Shown in pieces: positions 1 to 9,853 of a stretch of 64,000 nucleotides of DNA. The notes under the pieces were generated by a model. The model was given only the letters and a program-made list of their open reading frames with translations. It was not told the DNA's origin and made no database searches. Each line of letters starts with the position of its first letter. Positions within the stretch are counted from its first letter, which is position 1. The DNA comes from Pelomonas asaccharophilus_A (GTDB lineage Bacteria > Pseudomonadota > Gammaproteobacteria > Burkholderiales > Burkholderiaceae_C), in assembly GCF_031458115.1 (NCBI RefSeq), contig NZ_JAVDXV010000014.1:33252-97251 (forward strand), in the 5' to 3' direction. Made by a program: the position numbers and the translations under genes.

Positions 1-626
1 TCGTTGTAGGCCGCGTGCAGAACGCTGTGTTCCTTCTCCAGGTCGATGCCGATCAACAGGCCGCCGCCGGCCAGTTCGGCTGCGGCCAGGCGCAGGAAGG
101 CGTCGGCCTCGGCAGGTGTGAAGTTGCCGATGCTGGAGCCGGGGAAGAAACCGACCCGACGCGAGCCGTCAGGGCAGGGCGGCAGCGTGTGGGGGCGGGT
201 GAAGTCGGCCACCAGCGGCTGGATGGCCAGGCCGGGGTAGTCGCCCGCCAGCGCATCGCAGGCGGCCAGCAGGTGCGGGCCGGAGATGTCCATCGGCACG
301 AACTCCACCGAGTCTCGCGGCATTGCGTCCAGCAGCAGGCGCACCTTGCGCAGCGCGCCGGCACCGTACTCCACCAGCTGCACTTGCGGGCCGAACTGCG
401 CAGCCATGTCAGCGGCGTGCGAGTGCAGCAGCGACAACTCGGTGCGCGTGGGGTAGTACTCGGGCAGGTCGCAGATCTGCTCGAAAAGCCGGGAGCCCGC
501 TTCATCGTAGAAATACTTGGGCGAGATGGCTTTGGGTACACGGGCCAGCGCCGCGTGCAGGTCGGCGGCAAAGCTCTCGTTCTCGGCGGCAGCCCGCGGC
601 TGGCGCCATTCAATTCCAGGTTTCAT
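1..626 (-). CDS. egtD: L-histidine N(alpha)-methyltransferase EgtD (cut by the left edge)
   Basis: The protein trimethylates histidine to hercynine with S-adenosylmethionine, the first step of ergothioneine synthesis in the cytoplasm. About 208 N-terminal codons are present; the rest lies left of the window. Visible EgtD features are SPKYFYDEAGSRLFEQIC near residue 35, the SAM-binding stretch VEYGAGALRKVRLLLDA, and FFPGSSIGNF. The ATG at 626 overlaps the egtB stop (ATGA), so the two genes are translationally coupled. A longer reading frame over the same bases, in another phase, is only a shadow. No egtA or egtC is visible, which fits the reduced egtBD gene sets known in proteobacteria. Identification is firm; only the C-terminus is unseen. 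Confidence 0.9.
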   Translation of the reverse strand, partial: MKPGIEWRQPRAAAENESFAADLHAALARVPKAISPKYFYDEAGSRLFEQICDLPEYYPTRTELSLLHSHAADMAAQFGPQVQLVEYGAGALRKVRLLLDAMPRDSVEFVPMDISGPHLLAACDALAGDYPGLAIQPLVADFTRPHTLPPCPDGSRRVGFFPGSSIGNFTPAEADAFLRLAAAELAGGGLLIGIDLEKEHSVLHAAYN

Positions 627-1777
627 CGTGCAAGCCTCAATCCACTGAACTGCCAGCGCGCCGCCGGCGGGAAGAAATTGCGATAGCTGAGCCGTGCATG
701 GCCCGGCGGCGTCGCGAGGCTGCCGCCCCGCAGCACCTGCTGGCCCACCATGAACTTGCCGTTGTATTCACCCACCGCGCCGGCCGCCGGCTTGAAGCCG
801 GGGTAGGGCGCGTAGCTGGAGCGCGTCCATTGCCAGGCCCGATCGGCCGCCTGGGAGAAGCCCGGCAAGCCGCATGCCGCCTCCCACTCGAATTCGGTGG
901 GCAGCCGCGCGCCGGCCCATTCGGCAAAGGCGCAGGCCTCGTAGAAGCTCAACTGCATGACGGGCGCCTGCGGGTCCAGCGGCTGCGCGCCGTGCAGGCC
1001 GAACACGCGGCCGTCGTCCAGCCAGTAGGCCGGGCGCTGCCAGCCCTGCGCCTGCACGCAGGCCCAGCCGTCGGACAGCCACAGCAGCGGCTCGCGGTAG
1101 CCGCCCGAGGCGATGAAGTCCGCGTACTCGCCGCAGGTGACCAGCCGGTTGCTGATCTCGAAGGGGGTCACCAGCGCCTGATGGCGCGGGCCTTCGTTGT
1201 CGAACGCGAAGCCGTCGCCGCCATGGCCGATGTCGACGATGCCGCCGGCGTGTTTCAGCCAGGTCTGCGCAGGTGGCTGGGTCGGCACGGGCGCGCTGGC
1301 GTCATAAGCCGGCAGCAGCGGATTGCACGAGAAGGCATGCAGGATGTCCGTCAGCAGCAGTTCCTGATGCTGCTGTTCGTGGTGGCAGCCCAGTTCGATG
1401 AGCGCCTGCGCTTCGTGTGATGCCGAAGTCTGCACTAGAGGCAGCAGGTCGGCCAGCGCCGCGTCCACATGCTGGCGGTAGGCCTTGACCTCGGTCAGCG
1501 ACGGCCGGCTGAGCAGGCCGCGCTGCGGGCGCGCATGCCGCGGGCCCAGGCTTTCGTAGTACGAGTTGAACAGCCGCGGCCAGCGCTCGTCGAAGACGCG
1601 GTAGCCCGGCAGATGGGGCGCCAGTACCAGCGTCTCGAAGAACCACGTGGTGTGCGCCAGATGCCATTTGGCGGGGCTGGCGTCGGGCATGGACTGCAGC
1701 TGCGCGTCCTCGTCCGATAGCGGTGCGGCCAAGGCCAGCGAGCGGGCTCGCGTGGTGCGCAGGAGTTCGTTCAACAT
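623..1777 (-). CDS. egtB: Ergothioneine synthase EgtB (iron-dependent sulfoxide synthase)
   Basis: EgtB joins hercynine to a cysteine-containing thiol with O2, using non-haem iron. The 384-residue protein has an N-terminal DinB-like part with the iron-ligand patterns HLAHTTWFFE (about residue 40) and HHEQQHQE (about residue 130), then a C-terminal FGE-sulfatase domain ending RLSYRNFFPPAARWQFSGLRLAR-like, with LPTEFEWEAA and VLRGGS typical of the family. Length is normal for proteobacterial EgtB. I chose the ATG at 1777 over an in-frame TTG three codons upstream. The stop overlaps the egtD start by four bases. The thiol donor (gamma-glutamylcysteine or cysteine) cannot be told from sequence by eye. 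Confidence 0.92.
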   Translation of the reverse strand: MLNELLRTTRARSLALAAPLSDEDAQLQSMPDASPAKWHLAHTTWFFETLVLAPHLPGYRVFDERWPRLFNSYYESLGPRHARPQRGLLSRPSLTEVKAYRQHVDAALADLLPLVQTSASHEAQALIELGCHHEQQHQELLLTDILHAFSCNPLLPAYDASAPVPTQPPAQTWLKHAGGIVDIGHGGDGFAFDNEGPRHQALVTPFEISNRLVTCGEYADFIASGGYREPLLWLSDGWACVQAQGWQRPAYWLDDGRVFGLHGAQPLDPQAPVMQLSFYEACAFAEWAGARLPTEFEWEAACGLPGFSQAADRAWQWTRSSYAPYPGFKPAAGAVGEYNGKFMVGQQVLRGGSLATPPGHARLSYRNFFPPAARWQFSGLRLAR

Positions 1778-1862
1778 GGTTGGCAACCGTAACGCGGTCT
1801 GTTGCCAACGGTATGTCAGTGCGGTTGCCCCGGGTGTAGGACGGGGCCTCCCTCATGTCACT

Positions 1863-2270
1863 CTAGGGGTGGCTTGCGGATCGGCTGGCCGTGAGCTGGA
1901 TAGGCAGCGCCGACAGCAGGCCCAGCGCAATGCCCAGGCCATCGGCGACGACGTCGTGCCAGTCCGCTTCGCGCGGCGGCAGGAAGCTCTGTGCGATTTC
2001 TATTCCCACACCGTAGACCAGCAGCGCGAGGATCAGCCAACCCCACTGCCGGGGTTGCGGCCACAGCGCCCAGACGCTGGCAAAGGCCAGTGCGCCGAAC
2101 GCCATCAGGTGGTTGGCCTTGTCCCAACCGGTATCCATGGTCGGCGGCGGCGCTGGCGACAAGGCCAGCCAGGTGATGGCAAGAAGCAGGGCCAGCAGCA
2201 GCGCTCGCCACAGCGACCGCCTCTCGGGGGCGGTGCATAACAGCAATAGTGAGGACATGTCGGGGCGCAT
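1863..2270 (-). CDS. VanZ-like family membrane protein
   Basis: This 135-residue protein has four predicted membrane helices. The family signature is visible: DTGWDKANHLMAFGALAF followed by a GIEIAQSFLPPREADWHDVVADGLG stretch, in which the D-K-x-x-H and the E-x-x-Q...R-x-x-x-x-D-x-x-A-D residues are conserved in VanZ-like proteins. Molecular function in non-enterococcal members is unknown; VanZ itself lowers teicoplanin binding. It sits upstream of egtB on the same strand with an 85-base gap, and divergent from the next gene, so it may head an egt transcript, but I see no proof of that. A second in-frame ATG lies four codons downstream. Confidence 0.75.
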   Translation of the reverse strand: MRPDMSSLLLLCTAPERRSLWRALLLALLLAITWLALSPAPPPTMDTGWDKANHLMAFGALAFASVWALWPQPRQWGWLILALLVYGVGIEIAQSFLPPREADWHDVVADGLGIALGLLSALPIQLTASRSASHP

Positions 2271-2354
2271 TGTGGCCGGCGTTGCCTACAGACCTCAGGC
2301 ACGGACGGCGGCTTCCCGTACATTGCTTCCACTATTCCAGCGCGGGAGAAGAGG

Positions 2355-2732
2355 ATGGACACCATCCAGGCTGGTCCCTTGGTCCTGAGTTTCCTGTCGG
2401 GCGCGTTGCTGGCGGCCGGCGGGGTGTTCGCGTGGTTGTCGCGGCGGTTGAAGCTGGCGCGGCAGCGCATAGAGCATGTGGAGCAGACGCGCCACCAGGG
2501 CGCCCAGCAGCTGACGCAGGCCCGCAAGCAGATCGAGCAGTTGCAGCGCGACTGCCACGACCTGCGGCTCGCGGTGCGGCCCGCGCCTCGGCCGGCACCG
2601 CCGCCTGAGGCGGTACTGGACCCCGCCGAGGCCGCGCGCCGGCATGTCGAAGCCTTGCTGCACCCGCCGGCCCCACCGGATCCATCGCTGCAAGCCTTCA
2701 AGGACACGGTGGTCTACAAGCGCGGCGAGTGA
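2355..2732 (+). CDS. Small membrane-anchored coiled-coil protein, unknown function
   Basis: The 125-residue product starts with a single hydrophobic helix (residues about 8-28), followed by a charged, heptad-like stretch rich in Q, R and E (about residues 30-75) that should form a coiled coil, then a proline-rich C-terminal part with a PAPRPAPPPEA segment. The ATG at 2355 follows a GAGAAGAGG purine run that can serve as ribosome-binding site. I do not recognise a family; the layout resembles small inner-membrane proteins with a cytoplasmic coiled coil. It is alone, forward, between the divergent VanZ gene and the beta-oxidation cluster. Confidence 0.6.
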   Translation: MDTIQAGPLVLSFLSGALLAAGGVFAWLSRRLKLARQRIEHVEQTRHQGAQQLTQARKQIEQLQRDCHDLRLAVRPAPRPAPPPEAVLDPAEAARRHVEALLHPPAPPDPSLQAFKDTVVYKRGE

Positions 2733-2789
2733 GCGGGCCGGCCTTGTCACTGCCGGGACAAGACCGCGCGACGCGCGCTGCCTAGAATC

Positions 2790-2801
2790 GAACGATCGTT
2801 C
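2790..2801. promoter_or_regulatory. Palindromic operator candidate upstream of the beta-oxidation genes
   Basis: GAACGATCGTTC is a perfect 12-bp palindrome 57 bases before the ATG of the fused beta-oxidation gene, embedded in AT-richer DNA. TetR-type repressors of fatty-acid degradation in proteobacteria (PsrA/FadP group) bind palindromes of this general kind. Binding by such a repressor is inference; no regulator gene is adjacent. Confidence 0.45.
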
Positions 2802-2857
2802 TATTTCAGGGCCGGCTGCTGGAGACGCGGTAGGCCCGTCAACCCGAGGTCGTGCCC

Positions 2858-4951
2858 ATGACAGCCCATTACGAAGCCCGCGGCCCTGTTGCCGTGATCA
2901 CGCTCGACAACCCGCCGGTCAACGGCCTGGGATTTGCCACCCGAGCTGCATGCGCGGCCGGCGTCGAGCGCGCTGAAGCCGATCCGGCCATCACTGCGGT
3001 CGTCATCACCGGCGCCGGCAAGGCCTTCTCGGGCGGTGCGGACATCAAGGAGTTCGGCAGCCCCAAGGCGCTGGCCGAGCCCAACCTGCTGAGCCTCATC
3101 GGCGTCGTCGAGAACTGCAGCAAGCCCGTCGTCGCGGCCATCCACAGCGTGTGCATGGGTGGTGGCCTGGAGCTGGCGCTGGGCTGCCATTACCGCGTCG
3201 CGCAGAGCGGCACCAAGGTCGCGCTGCCCGAAGTGAAGCTGGGCCTGCTGCCCGGTGCCGGCGGCACGCAGCGCCTGCCGCGCGCGCTGGGCGTGGAGCC
3301 CGCGCTGAACATGATCGTCAGTGGCGAGCCGGTGGAAGCGCAGATGCTGGCCATGGTCCCGGGCCAGAAGCTGTTCGACAAGGTCGTCGATGCCGATGTG
3401 GTGGCGGCCGCCGTCGCGTTCGCCGAGGAGGTCTCCGAGAAGCGTCCGCTGCCCAAGGTGCGTGAGCTGAAGGCGCGTCACCCGAACGCCGAGGCCTACT
3501 TCCAGTTCGCCCGCAACATGGTGGGCGGCATGAGCAAGAACTTCCCGGCGCCGCTGCGCTGTCTGGAAGCCGTGGCCGGTGCGGTGAACCTGAAGTTCGA
3601 CGACGGCATGCGCGCCGAGCGCGAAGGCTTTGCGGCGTTGATGATGACGCCCGAGTCCAAGGCGCTGCGCCACCTGTTCTTCGCCGAGCGCGTGGCCAGC
3701 AAGATCGCCGACGTGCCCGAGGACACGCCGCTGCGCACCATCGCCAAGGTCGGCGTCATCGGTGCCGGCACCATGGGTGGCGGCATCTCGATGAACTTCC
3801 TGAACGCGGGAATCCCGGTCACCATCCTGGAGACCAAGCAGGAAGCGCTGGACCGCGGCGTCGCGACCATCAAGAAGAACTACGAAGCCCAGGTCAAGAA
3901 GGGCAAGCTGAAGGAAGACAAGTACGCGCAGCGCATGGCGCTGTTGAGCACCACGCTGAGCTACGACGACCTGAAGGACTGCGACCTCATCATCGAGGCT
4001 GTGTTCGAGGAGATCGGCGTCAAGGAAGCCGTTTTCAAACAGTTGGACGCCATCGCCAAGCCCGGCGCCATCCTGGCCTCCAACACGTCCACACTGGACG
4101 TCGACAAGATCGCGTCGTTCACGAAGCGTCCGCAGGATGTCGTGGGCATGCACTTCTTCAGCCCGGCCAACGTGATGAAGCTGCTGGAAGTCGTGCGCGG
4201 CAAGGAAACCGCCAAGGATGTGCTGGCCACGGTGATGTCCATTGGCAAGAAGATCAAGAAGACGGCCGTCGTGTCCGGCGTCTGCGACGGCTTCATCGGC
4301 AACCGCATGATCGAGCAGTACAGCCGCCAGGCCGGCTTCCTGCTGGATGAGGGCTGCAGCCCGCAGCAGGTGGACAAGGCCGTCGAGAAGTTCGGCTTCG
4401 CGATGGGCCCGTTCCGCATGGGCGACCTGGCCGGCAACGACATCGGCTGGGCGATCCGCAAGCGCCGCGCCGTCGAGCGCGCCACGATGAAGTACTCGGC
4501 CAGCGCCGACCGCCTATGCGAGCTGGGCCGCTTCGGCCAGAAGACTGGCGCCGGCTGGTACGACTACCTGCCCGGCAAGCGCGATGCGATCCCGTCGCCG
4601 GTCGTCGAAGAGATGCTGGCCAAGCACCGCGAGGCGATTGGCGCCAAGAAGCGCGACATCAGCGATGAGGAGATCGTGCACCGCCTGGTGTTCGCGCTGG
4701 TCAACGAGGCCGCGCACCTGCTGGAAGAAGGCATTGCCCAGCGTGCGTCGGACGTGGACATGGTCTACCTGACGGGCTACGGCTTCCCCATCTTCCGCGG
4801 TGGCCCGATGTGCTACGCCGACACGGTGGGCTTGTTCAACGTCGTGCAGGCGATGAACCGCTTTGCGAAGAACCCGATGGACGACGGCGAGTTCTGGAAG
4901 CCGGCGCCGCTGCTGGCGCGTCTGGTCGCTGAAGGCAAGTCCTTCACCTGA
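2858..4951 (+). CDS. Fused enoyl-CoA hydratase / 3-hydroxyacyl-CoA dehydrogenase
   Basis: This 697-residue enzyme carries steps two and three of fatty-acid beta-oxidation. An N-terminal crotonase domain (residues about 1-190) shows the oxyanion-hole pattern GKAFSGGADIKEFG near residue 52 and GGGLELALGCHYRVA near 100. The NAD-binding Rossmann motif VGVIGAGTMGGGIS begins near residue 297, followed by the catalytic-His region VVGMHFFSPANVMKLLEVV near 428 and a C-terminal 3HCDH domain with FPIFRGGPM. Size matches FadB/FadJ/peroxisomal-type multifunctional enzymes. I chose the ATG at 2858 over a GTG two codons upstream. It opens a run with a thiolase, thioesterase, acyl-CoA dehydrogenase and SDR gene, all forward. 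Chain-length preference is unknown. Confidence 0.93.
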   Translation: MTAHYEARGPVAVITLDNPPVNGLGFATRAACAAGVERAEADPAITAVVITGAGKAFSGGADIKEFGSPKALAEPNLLSLIGVVENCSKPVVAAIHSVCMGGGLELALGCHYRVAQSGTKVALPEVKLGLLPGAGGTQRLPRALGVEPALNMIVSGEPVEAQMLAMVPGQKLFDKVVDADVVAAAVAFAEEVSEKRPLPKVRELKARHPNAEAYFQFARNMVGGMSKNFPAPLRCLEAVAGAVNLKFDDGMRAEREGFAALMMTPESKALRHLFFAERVASKIADVPEDTPLRTIAKVGVIGAGTMGGGISMNFLNAGIPVTILETKQEALDRGVATIKKNYEAQVKKGKLKEDKYAQRMALLSTTLSYDDLKDCDLIIEAVFEEIGVKEAVFKQLDAIAKPGAILASNTSTLDVDKIASFTKRPQDVVGMHFFSPANVMKLLEVVRGKETAKDVLATVMSIGKKIKKTAVVSGVCDGFIGNRMIEQYSRQAGFLLDEGCSPQQVDKAVEKFGFAMGPFRMGDLAGNDIGWAIRKRRAVERATMKYSASADRLCELGRFGQKTGAGWYDYLPGKRDAIPSPVVEEMLAKHREAIGAKKRDISDEEIVHRLVFALVNEAAHLLEEGIAQRASDVDMVYLTGYGFPIFRGGPMCYADTVGLFNVVQAMNRFAKNPMDDGEFWKPAPLLARLVAEGKSFT

Positions 4952-4966
4952 GTCCAAACACAAAAC

Positions 4967-5032
4967 GCAACCACAGAGACACAGAGAAGTTCATGAGGCT
5001 GTTTCTCAGTGCCTCTGTGACTCTGTGGTTGC
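4967..5032. repeat. Imperfect palindromic intergenic repeat (REP-like)
   Basis: Two 21-bp arms, 4967-4987 and 5012-5032, match as inverted repeats at 19 of 21 positions, around a 24-base loop. The arm contains the ACCACAGAGNCACAGAG tandem (ACAGAG twice) that I recognise as a dispersed intergenic repeat in many bacteria. It fills almost the whole gap between the hydratase/dehydrogenase and thiolase genes, and the transcript would fold into a long hairpin between the two coding regions. Confidence 0.7.
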
Positions 5033-5054
5033 ATTTCCTTCTTCGAGGTATCGA

Positions 5055-6229
<1,175 letters not shown>

Positions 6230-6230
<1 letters not shown>

Positions 6231-6655
6231 TGAGCGTCACGCCCGAACAGTTTCTGGCGATGGGCCGCGAGGTCCTAGCCACGCAGCCGTTCAGCGTGCT
6301 GCTGGGCGCTGAGGTGGTGGCGATGTCGCCGGGCAAGATCGACCTGCAGTTGGTGCTTAGACCCGAGCACCTGCAGCAGAACGGATTTGCGCATGGCGGT
6401 GTCGTCAGCTACCTGGCGGACAACGCGCTGACCTTTGCCGGCGGCACCGCAATGCAGGTGCCCGTCGTGACGTCCGAGTTCAAGATCAACTACGTGCGCC
6501 CCGCCGTGGGCGAACGCCTGATCGCCCGCGCCAGTGCCGATGCCGTCAGCAAGACCCAGGCGGTGTGCCGCTGCGAGGTCTTCGCGGTGAAGGAGGGCGC
6601 CGAGAAGCTCTGCGCGCTGGCGCAGGGCACCATCGTCCGGCTGGCCCAGGACTGA
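6230..6655 (+). CDS. PaaI-family hotdog-fold thioesterase
   Basis: The product has 141 residues and a single hotdog domain. The signature is QNGFAHGGVVSYLADNALTFAGG (HGG with the following Asp/Asn) near residue 45, then the beta-strand pattern VVTSEFKINYVRPAVGE. PaaI-type enzymes hydrolyse acyl- or phenylacetyl-CoA and relieve trapped CoA. The ATG overlaps the thiolase stop by one base (TGATG), so the gene is in the beta-oxidation operon and its substrate is likely an acyl-CoA of the pathway. A longer frame reading through from the thiolase region is not a real start. A second member of the family lies at 9413. Confidence 0.85.
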
Positions 6656-6687
6656 CTTTCACCCGCGGCCGTGCGCCGCCCGATTCC

Positions 6688-8484
6688 ATGCGCGAAACCC
6701 TGGACTTCCTGCTGTTCGACTGGCTGAAGGCCGGCGAGCTGACCACGCGCGAGCGCTTCGCCGAACACTCGGCCGAAACCTTCGCCGCAGTGCTCGACAC
6801 CTGCGAGCGCATTGCCCGCGACAAGTTCGCGCCGTTCAACCGGCTGGCCGACCTGCAGGAGCCGCATTTCGACGGCGAGCGCGTGCACCTGCCACAGGCC
6901 ACGCATGACGCGACGCTGGCGTACGCCGAGTCCGGCATGCTGGCCGCCGCGCAGGACTACGACGTCGGCGGCATGCAACTGCCCTGCGTCATCGAGATGG
7001 CCGGCAACGCCTTCTTCAGCAAGGCCAGCGTGGCGATGGGCGGCTACGCGATGCTGACCTCCGGCAACGCCAGCCTGTTGATGGCCCATGGCACTGACGT
7101 GCAGCGCGAAGTGTTCGCAAAGAACGAGTTCGCAGGCCGCTGGTTCGGCACGATGTGCCTCTCCGAGCCGCAGGCCGGCTCGTCGCTGTCCGACATCACG
7201 ACACGTGCGGAGCTGGAGGACGAGGGCGATGTTCTCGGCGCTCGCTACCGACTGACCGGCAACAAGATGTGGATCTCCGGCGGCGAGCACGAGATCACCG
7301 AGAACATCGTGCACCTGGTGCTGGCCAAGATCCCCGGGCCGGATGGCAAGCTGATTCCCGGCACCAAGGGCATCTCGCTGTTCATCGTGCCCAAGTGGCT
7401 GGTGAACGAGCAGGCCGAGCTGACCGGCGAGCGCAACGACGTCGCGCTGGCCGGCCTGAACCACAAGCTGGGCTACCGCGGCACCACCAACTGCCTGCTG
7501 AACTTTGGCGAAGGCCGCTGGACGCCGCAGGGTCGCAAGGGCGCCATTGGCTACCTCGTCGGCAAGCCCGGTGACGGCCTGCGCTGCATGTTCCACATGA
7601 TGAATGAGGCGCGCATCGGCGTGGGCCTGGGCGCGGTGATGCTGGGTTATGCCGGCTACGAGGCCAGCCTCGAATACGCCAAGCAGCGCCCCCAAGGCCG
7701 GCCCATGACGGCGGCCGGCAAGGACTCCGCGAGCGCACAGCGCCCCATCATCGAACACGCCGACGTGCGCCGCATGCTGCTCGCGCAGAAGAGTTTTGTC
7801 GAAGGCGGCCTGGCGCTGGAGCTGTACTGCGCGCGGCTGGTCGACGAGCTGAACACCGGCGACAACGCCGCCGAGGCGCAGGCGGTGCTGGACGTGCTGA
7901 TCCCCATCGCCAAGAGTTGGCCGAGCGAGTGGTGCCTGGAAGCCAATTCGCTGGCTATCCAGGTGCTGGGCGGCGCGGGCTACACGCGGGACTTCCCGGT
8001 GGAGCAGCACTGGCGCGACAACCGCCTGAACATGATCCACGAGGGCACTCACGGCATCCAGGGCCTGGACCTGCTGGGCCGCAAGGTTGTGCAGCAGGGC
8101 GGGGCATCGCTGGTCGCCACGGCCGCTCGCGTGCAGGCCACCATCGAGCAGGCCATGCAGACCGACTGGGCGCCTCAGGCCAACCAACTCGCCGCGGCGC
8201 TGGCGCAGGTGGGTGGCGCAACGAAGAAGGCCTGGAGCACCGGCCAGCCCGAGCACGCGCTGGCGAATGCCACGCCGTACCTGCAGGCTTTCGGCCACAC
8301 GGTGCTGGCCTGGCTGTGGCTGGACATCGCGATGAGCGTCGAGGGCGATAGCGACTTCGCCAACGGCAAGCGCGCCGCGGCCCGCTACTTCTTTGCCTAC
8401 GAGTTGCCCAAGATCGCCGCGTGGCTGGACGTGGTGGCGCGTCGTGAGCCGCTTTGCCGCGACATGAAGACCGAATACTTCTGA
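6688..8484 (+). CDS. Acyl-CoA dehydrogenase (large, FadE/DmdC-like)
   Basis: This FAD enzyme introduces the alpha-beta double bond into acyl-CoA. At 598 residues it is larger than the classical 380-residue enzymes and matches the branch with an extra C-terminal domain, which also contains 3-methylmercaptopropionyl-CoA dehydrogenase DmdC. Visible motifs are MCLSEPQAGSSLSDITT near residue 155, NKMWISGGEHE near 192, the C-terminal helical domain with VLGGAGYTRDFPVEQHWRDN, and IHEGTHGIQGLDLLGRK near 450, whose E in HEGT is the usual catalytic-base region. I chose the ATG at 6688; the frame is open upstream over the end of the thioesterase gene. Context favours a straight-chain fatty acyl-CoA substrate. 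Confidence 0.9.
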   Translation: MRETLDFLLFDWLKAGELTTRERFAEHSAETFAAVLDTCERIARDKFAPFNRLADLQEPHFDGERVHLPQATHDATLAYAESGMLAAAQDYDVGGMQLPCVIEMAGNAFFSKASVAMGGYAMLTSGNASLLMAHGTDVQREVFAKNEFAGRWFGTMCLSEPQAGSSLSDITTRAELEDEGDVLGARYRLTGNKMWISGGEHEITENIVHLVLAKIPGPDGKLIPGTKGISLFIVPKWLVNEQAELTGERNDVALAGLNHKLGYRGTTNCLLNFGEGRWTPQGRKGAIGYLVGKPGDGLRCMFHMMNEARIGVGLGAVMLGYAGYEASLEYAKQRPQGRPMTAAGKDSASAQRPIIEHADVRRMLLAQKSFVEGGLALELYCARLVDELNTGDNAAEAQAVLDVLIPIAKSWPSEWCLEANSLAIQVLGGAGYTRDFPVEQHWRDNRLNMIHEGTHGIQGLDLLGRKVVQQGGASLVATAARVQATIEQAMQTDWAPQANQLAAALAQVGGATKKAWSTGQPEHALANATPYLQAFGHTVLAWLWLDIAMSVEGDSDFANGKRAAARYFFAYELPKIAAWLDVVARREPLCRDMKTEYF

Positions 8485-8496
8485 GGAGATCTACGC

Positions 8497-9288
8497 ATGA
8501 GCACCAAAGTCCAAGACCTGTTCGACCTGACCGGCCAGGTGGCCCTCGTCACCGGCGGCTCGCGCGGCCTGGGTCTGCAGATCGCCGAAGCGCTGGGCGA
8601 TGCCGGCGCCAAGATCATGCTGACCTCGCGAAAGGCGGCGGACCTGGAAGAAGCCGCCGCCCACCTGCAGGCGCGCGGCATCGACACGCGCTGGATCGCG
8701 GCCGACGCATCCAAGGAAGCAGACGCGCAGCGCGTCGTCACCGAGACGATGGAGCGCCTGGGCCAGATCGACATCCTCGTCAACAACGCCGGCGCCACCT
8801 GGGGCGCACCGGCCGAGGACCATCCCATCGACGCGTGGGACAAGGTCATGGACCTGAACATCCGCAGCCTGTTCGTGTTCGCGCAGGCGGTGGCCAAGGC
8901 CAGCATGATCCCGCGCAAGTCGGGCCGCATCATCAACGTCGCGTCCATCGCCGGCCTGTCCGGCAACTCGGGCGCGATGAAGACCATCGCCTACAACACC
9001 AGCAAGGGCGCGGCCGTGAACTTCACGCGCGCGCTGGCCGGCGAATGGGGCCAGTACGGCATCACCGTCAATGCACTGGCGCCGGGCTTCTTCCCGAGCA
9101 AGATGACCAAGGGCCTGCTGGCCACCGTGGGCGCCGAGAAGATGGCTTCTCATGCGCCGCTGAACCGGTTGGGCGATGACGATGACCTGAAGGGCGCCGC
9201 GCTGCTGTTCGCGTCAAGGGCCGGCAAGCACATCACGGGGCAGATCCTGGCCATCGACGGCGGCGTGAGCGCCGTTCATGGGAATTGA
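8497..9288 (+). CDS. Short-chain dehydrogenase/reductase (SDR)
   Basis: A classical 263-residue SDR. The dinucleotide-binding motif TGGSRGLG lies near residue 20, NNAG near 96, and the catalytic Ser-Tyr-Lys is visible as S-I-A-G in the SIAGLSG loop, Y166 and K170 (YNTSK). The C-terminal IDGGVSAV segment is typical. A GAGGAG ribosome-binding site lies seven bases before the ATG, twelve bases after the acyl-CoA dehydrogenase stop, so the genes are co-transcribed. An oxidoreductase acting on a 3-hydroxyacyl-CoA or a related fatty-acid intermediate is the natural reading, but SDR substrates cannot be told from sequence by eye. Confidence 0.88.
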   Translation: MSTKVQDLFDLTGQVALVTGGSRGLGLQIAEALGDAGAKIMLTSRKAADLEEAAAHLQARGIDTRWIAADASKEADAQRVVTETMERLGQIDILVNNAGATWGAPAEDHPIDAWDKVMDLNIRSLFVFAQAVAKASMIPRKSGRIINVASIAGLSGNSGAMKTIAYNTSKGAAVNFTRALAGEWGQYGITVNALAPGFFPSKMTKGLLATVGAEKMASHAPLNRLGDDDDLKGAALLFASRAGKHITGQILAIDGGVSAVHGN

Positions 9289-9412
9289 CGAGCACCCCCG
9301 CGCCGCTTCGCGGCACCCCTCAAGGGGGCGCTGCCAGTGGCCTGGCAAAGCCAGTTCCACGGCAGCCGCGCGATGATGCGGCTGCCTGCAGCGCCGCAAC
9401 CGGAAACCTGCC
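9289..9412. repeat. Hairpin-rich intergenic repeat, probably dispersed
   Basis: This 124-base gap is built from short palindromes: GCCGC-TTC-GCGGC, CCCCT-CA-AGGGG and a larger arm pair around CTGCCAGTGGC...GCCAGTTCCACGGCAG. I recognise the CCCCTCAAGGGGGC core as typical of dispersed intergenic repeats in Burkholderiales. It separates the SDR gene from the second thioesterase gene. Confidence 0.45.
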
Positions 9413-9853
9413 TTGATTCCCTTTCCTGTCCACATCCCCTTCGTCCAGCAACTCGGCTTTGAGCTGCATTCGGTCGGCGATGGCGAGGCCGAGCTGCGGC
9501 TGACCGTTGCCGAGCAGCATCTGAACTCCTGGCGCGTGGCGCACGGCGGCGTCGTCATGACGCTGCTGGACGTGGCCATGGCCCATGCGGCGCGCAGCGT
9601 GAACCGCCACCTGCCGGACTTGGGGCCTGGCGTCGTCACCGTTGAAATGAAGACGAGCTTCATGCGCCCCGGCGAGGGCCAACTGCGCGCCGTGGGCAAG
9701 CTGCTGCATCGCTCGACGACCATGGCCTTCTGCGAAGGCTCGATCTACGGCGCCGACGACAAGCTGTGCGCTCACGCCACCGGCACGTTCAAGTACCTGC
9801 GCGCGCTGCCCGCGGGTCGCCAACTGAAGCCGCTGGGCGGCGAGGGCGACTGA
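9413..9853 (+). CDS. PaaI-family hotdog-fold thioesterase (second copy)
   Basis: The product has about 146 residues. The hotdog signature is visible as LNSWRVAHGGVVMTLLDVAM near residue 38 (HGG followed by D), then TVEMKTSFMRPGEGQL. It is only distantly similar to the 6230 gene, so this is not a recent duplication. No ATG is available before the conserved core; the TTG at 9413 is the best start. The gene ends the forward beta-oxidation run. The following 239 bases to the next gene hold no convincing feature. Acyl-CoA hydrolysis is the family role; substrate unknown. Confidence 0.8.
   Translation: MIPFPVHIPFVQQLGFELHSVGDGEAELRLTVAEQHLNSWRVAHGGVVMTLLDVAMAHAARSVNRHLPDLGPGVVTVEMKTSFMRPGEGQLRAVGKLLHRSTTMAFCEGSIYGADDKLCAHATGTFKYLRALPAGRQLKPLGGEGD

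Noticed and set aside
53..613. A 186-codon reverse frame over egtD
   Set aside because: Low-complexity Arg/Ser/Cys-rich translation; the EgtD motifs are in another phase of the same strand.
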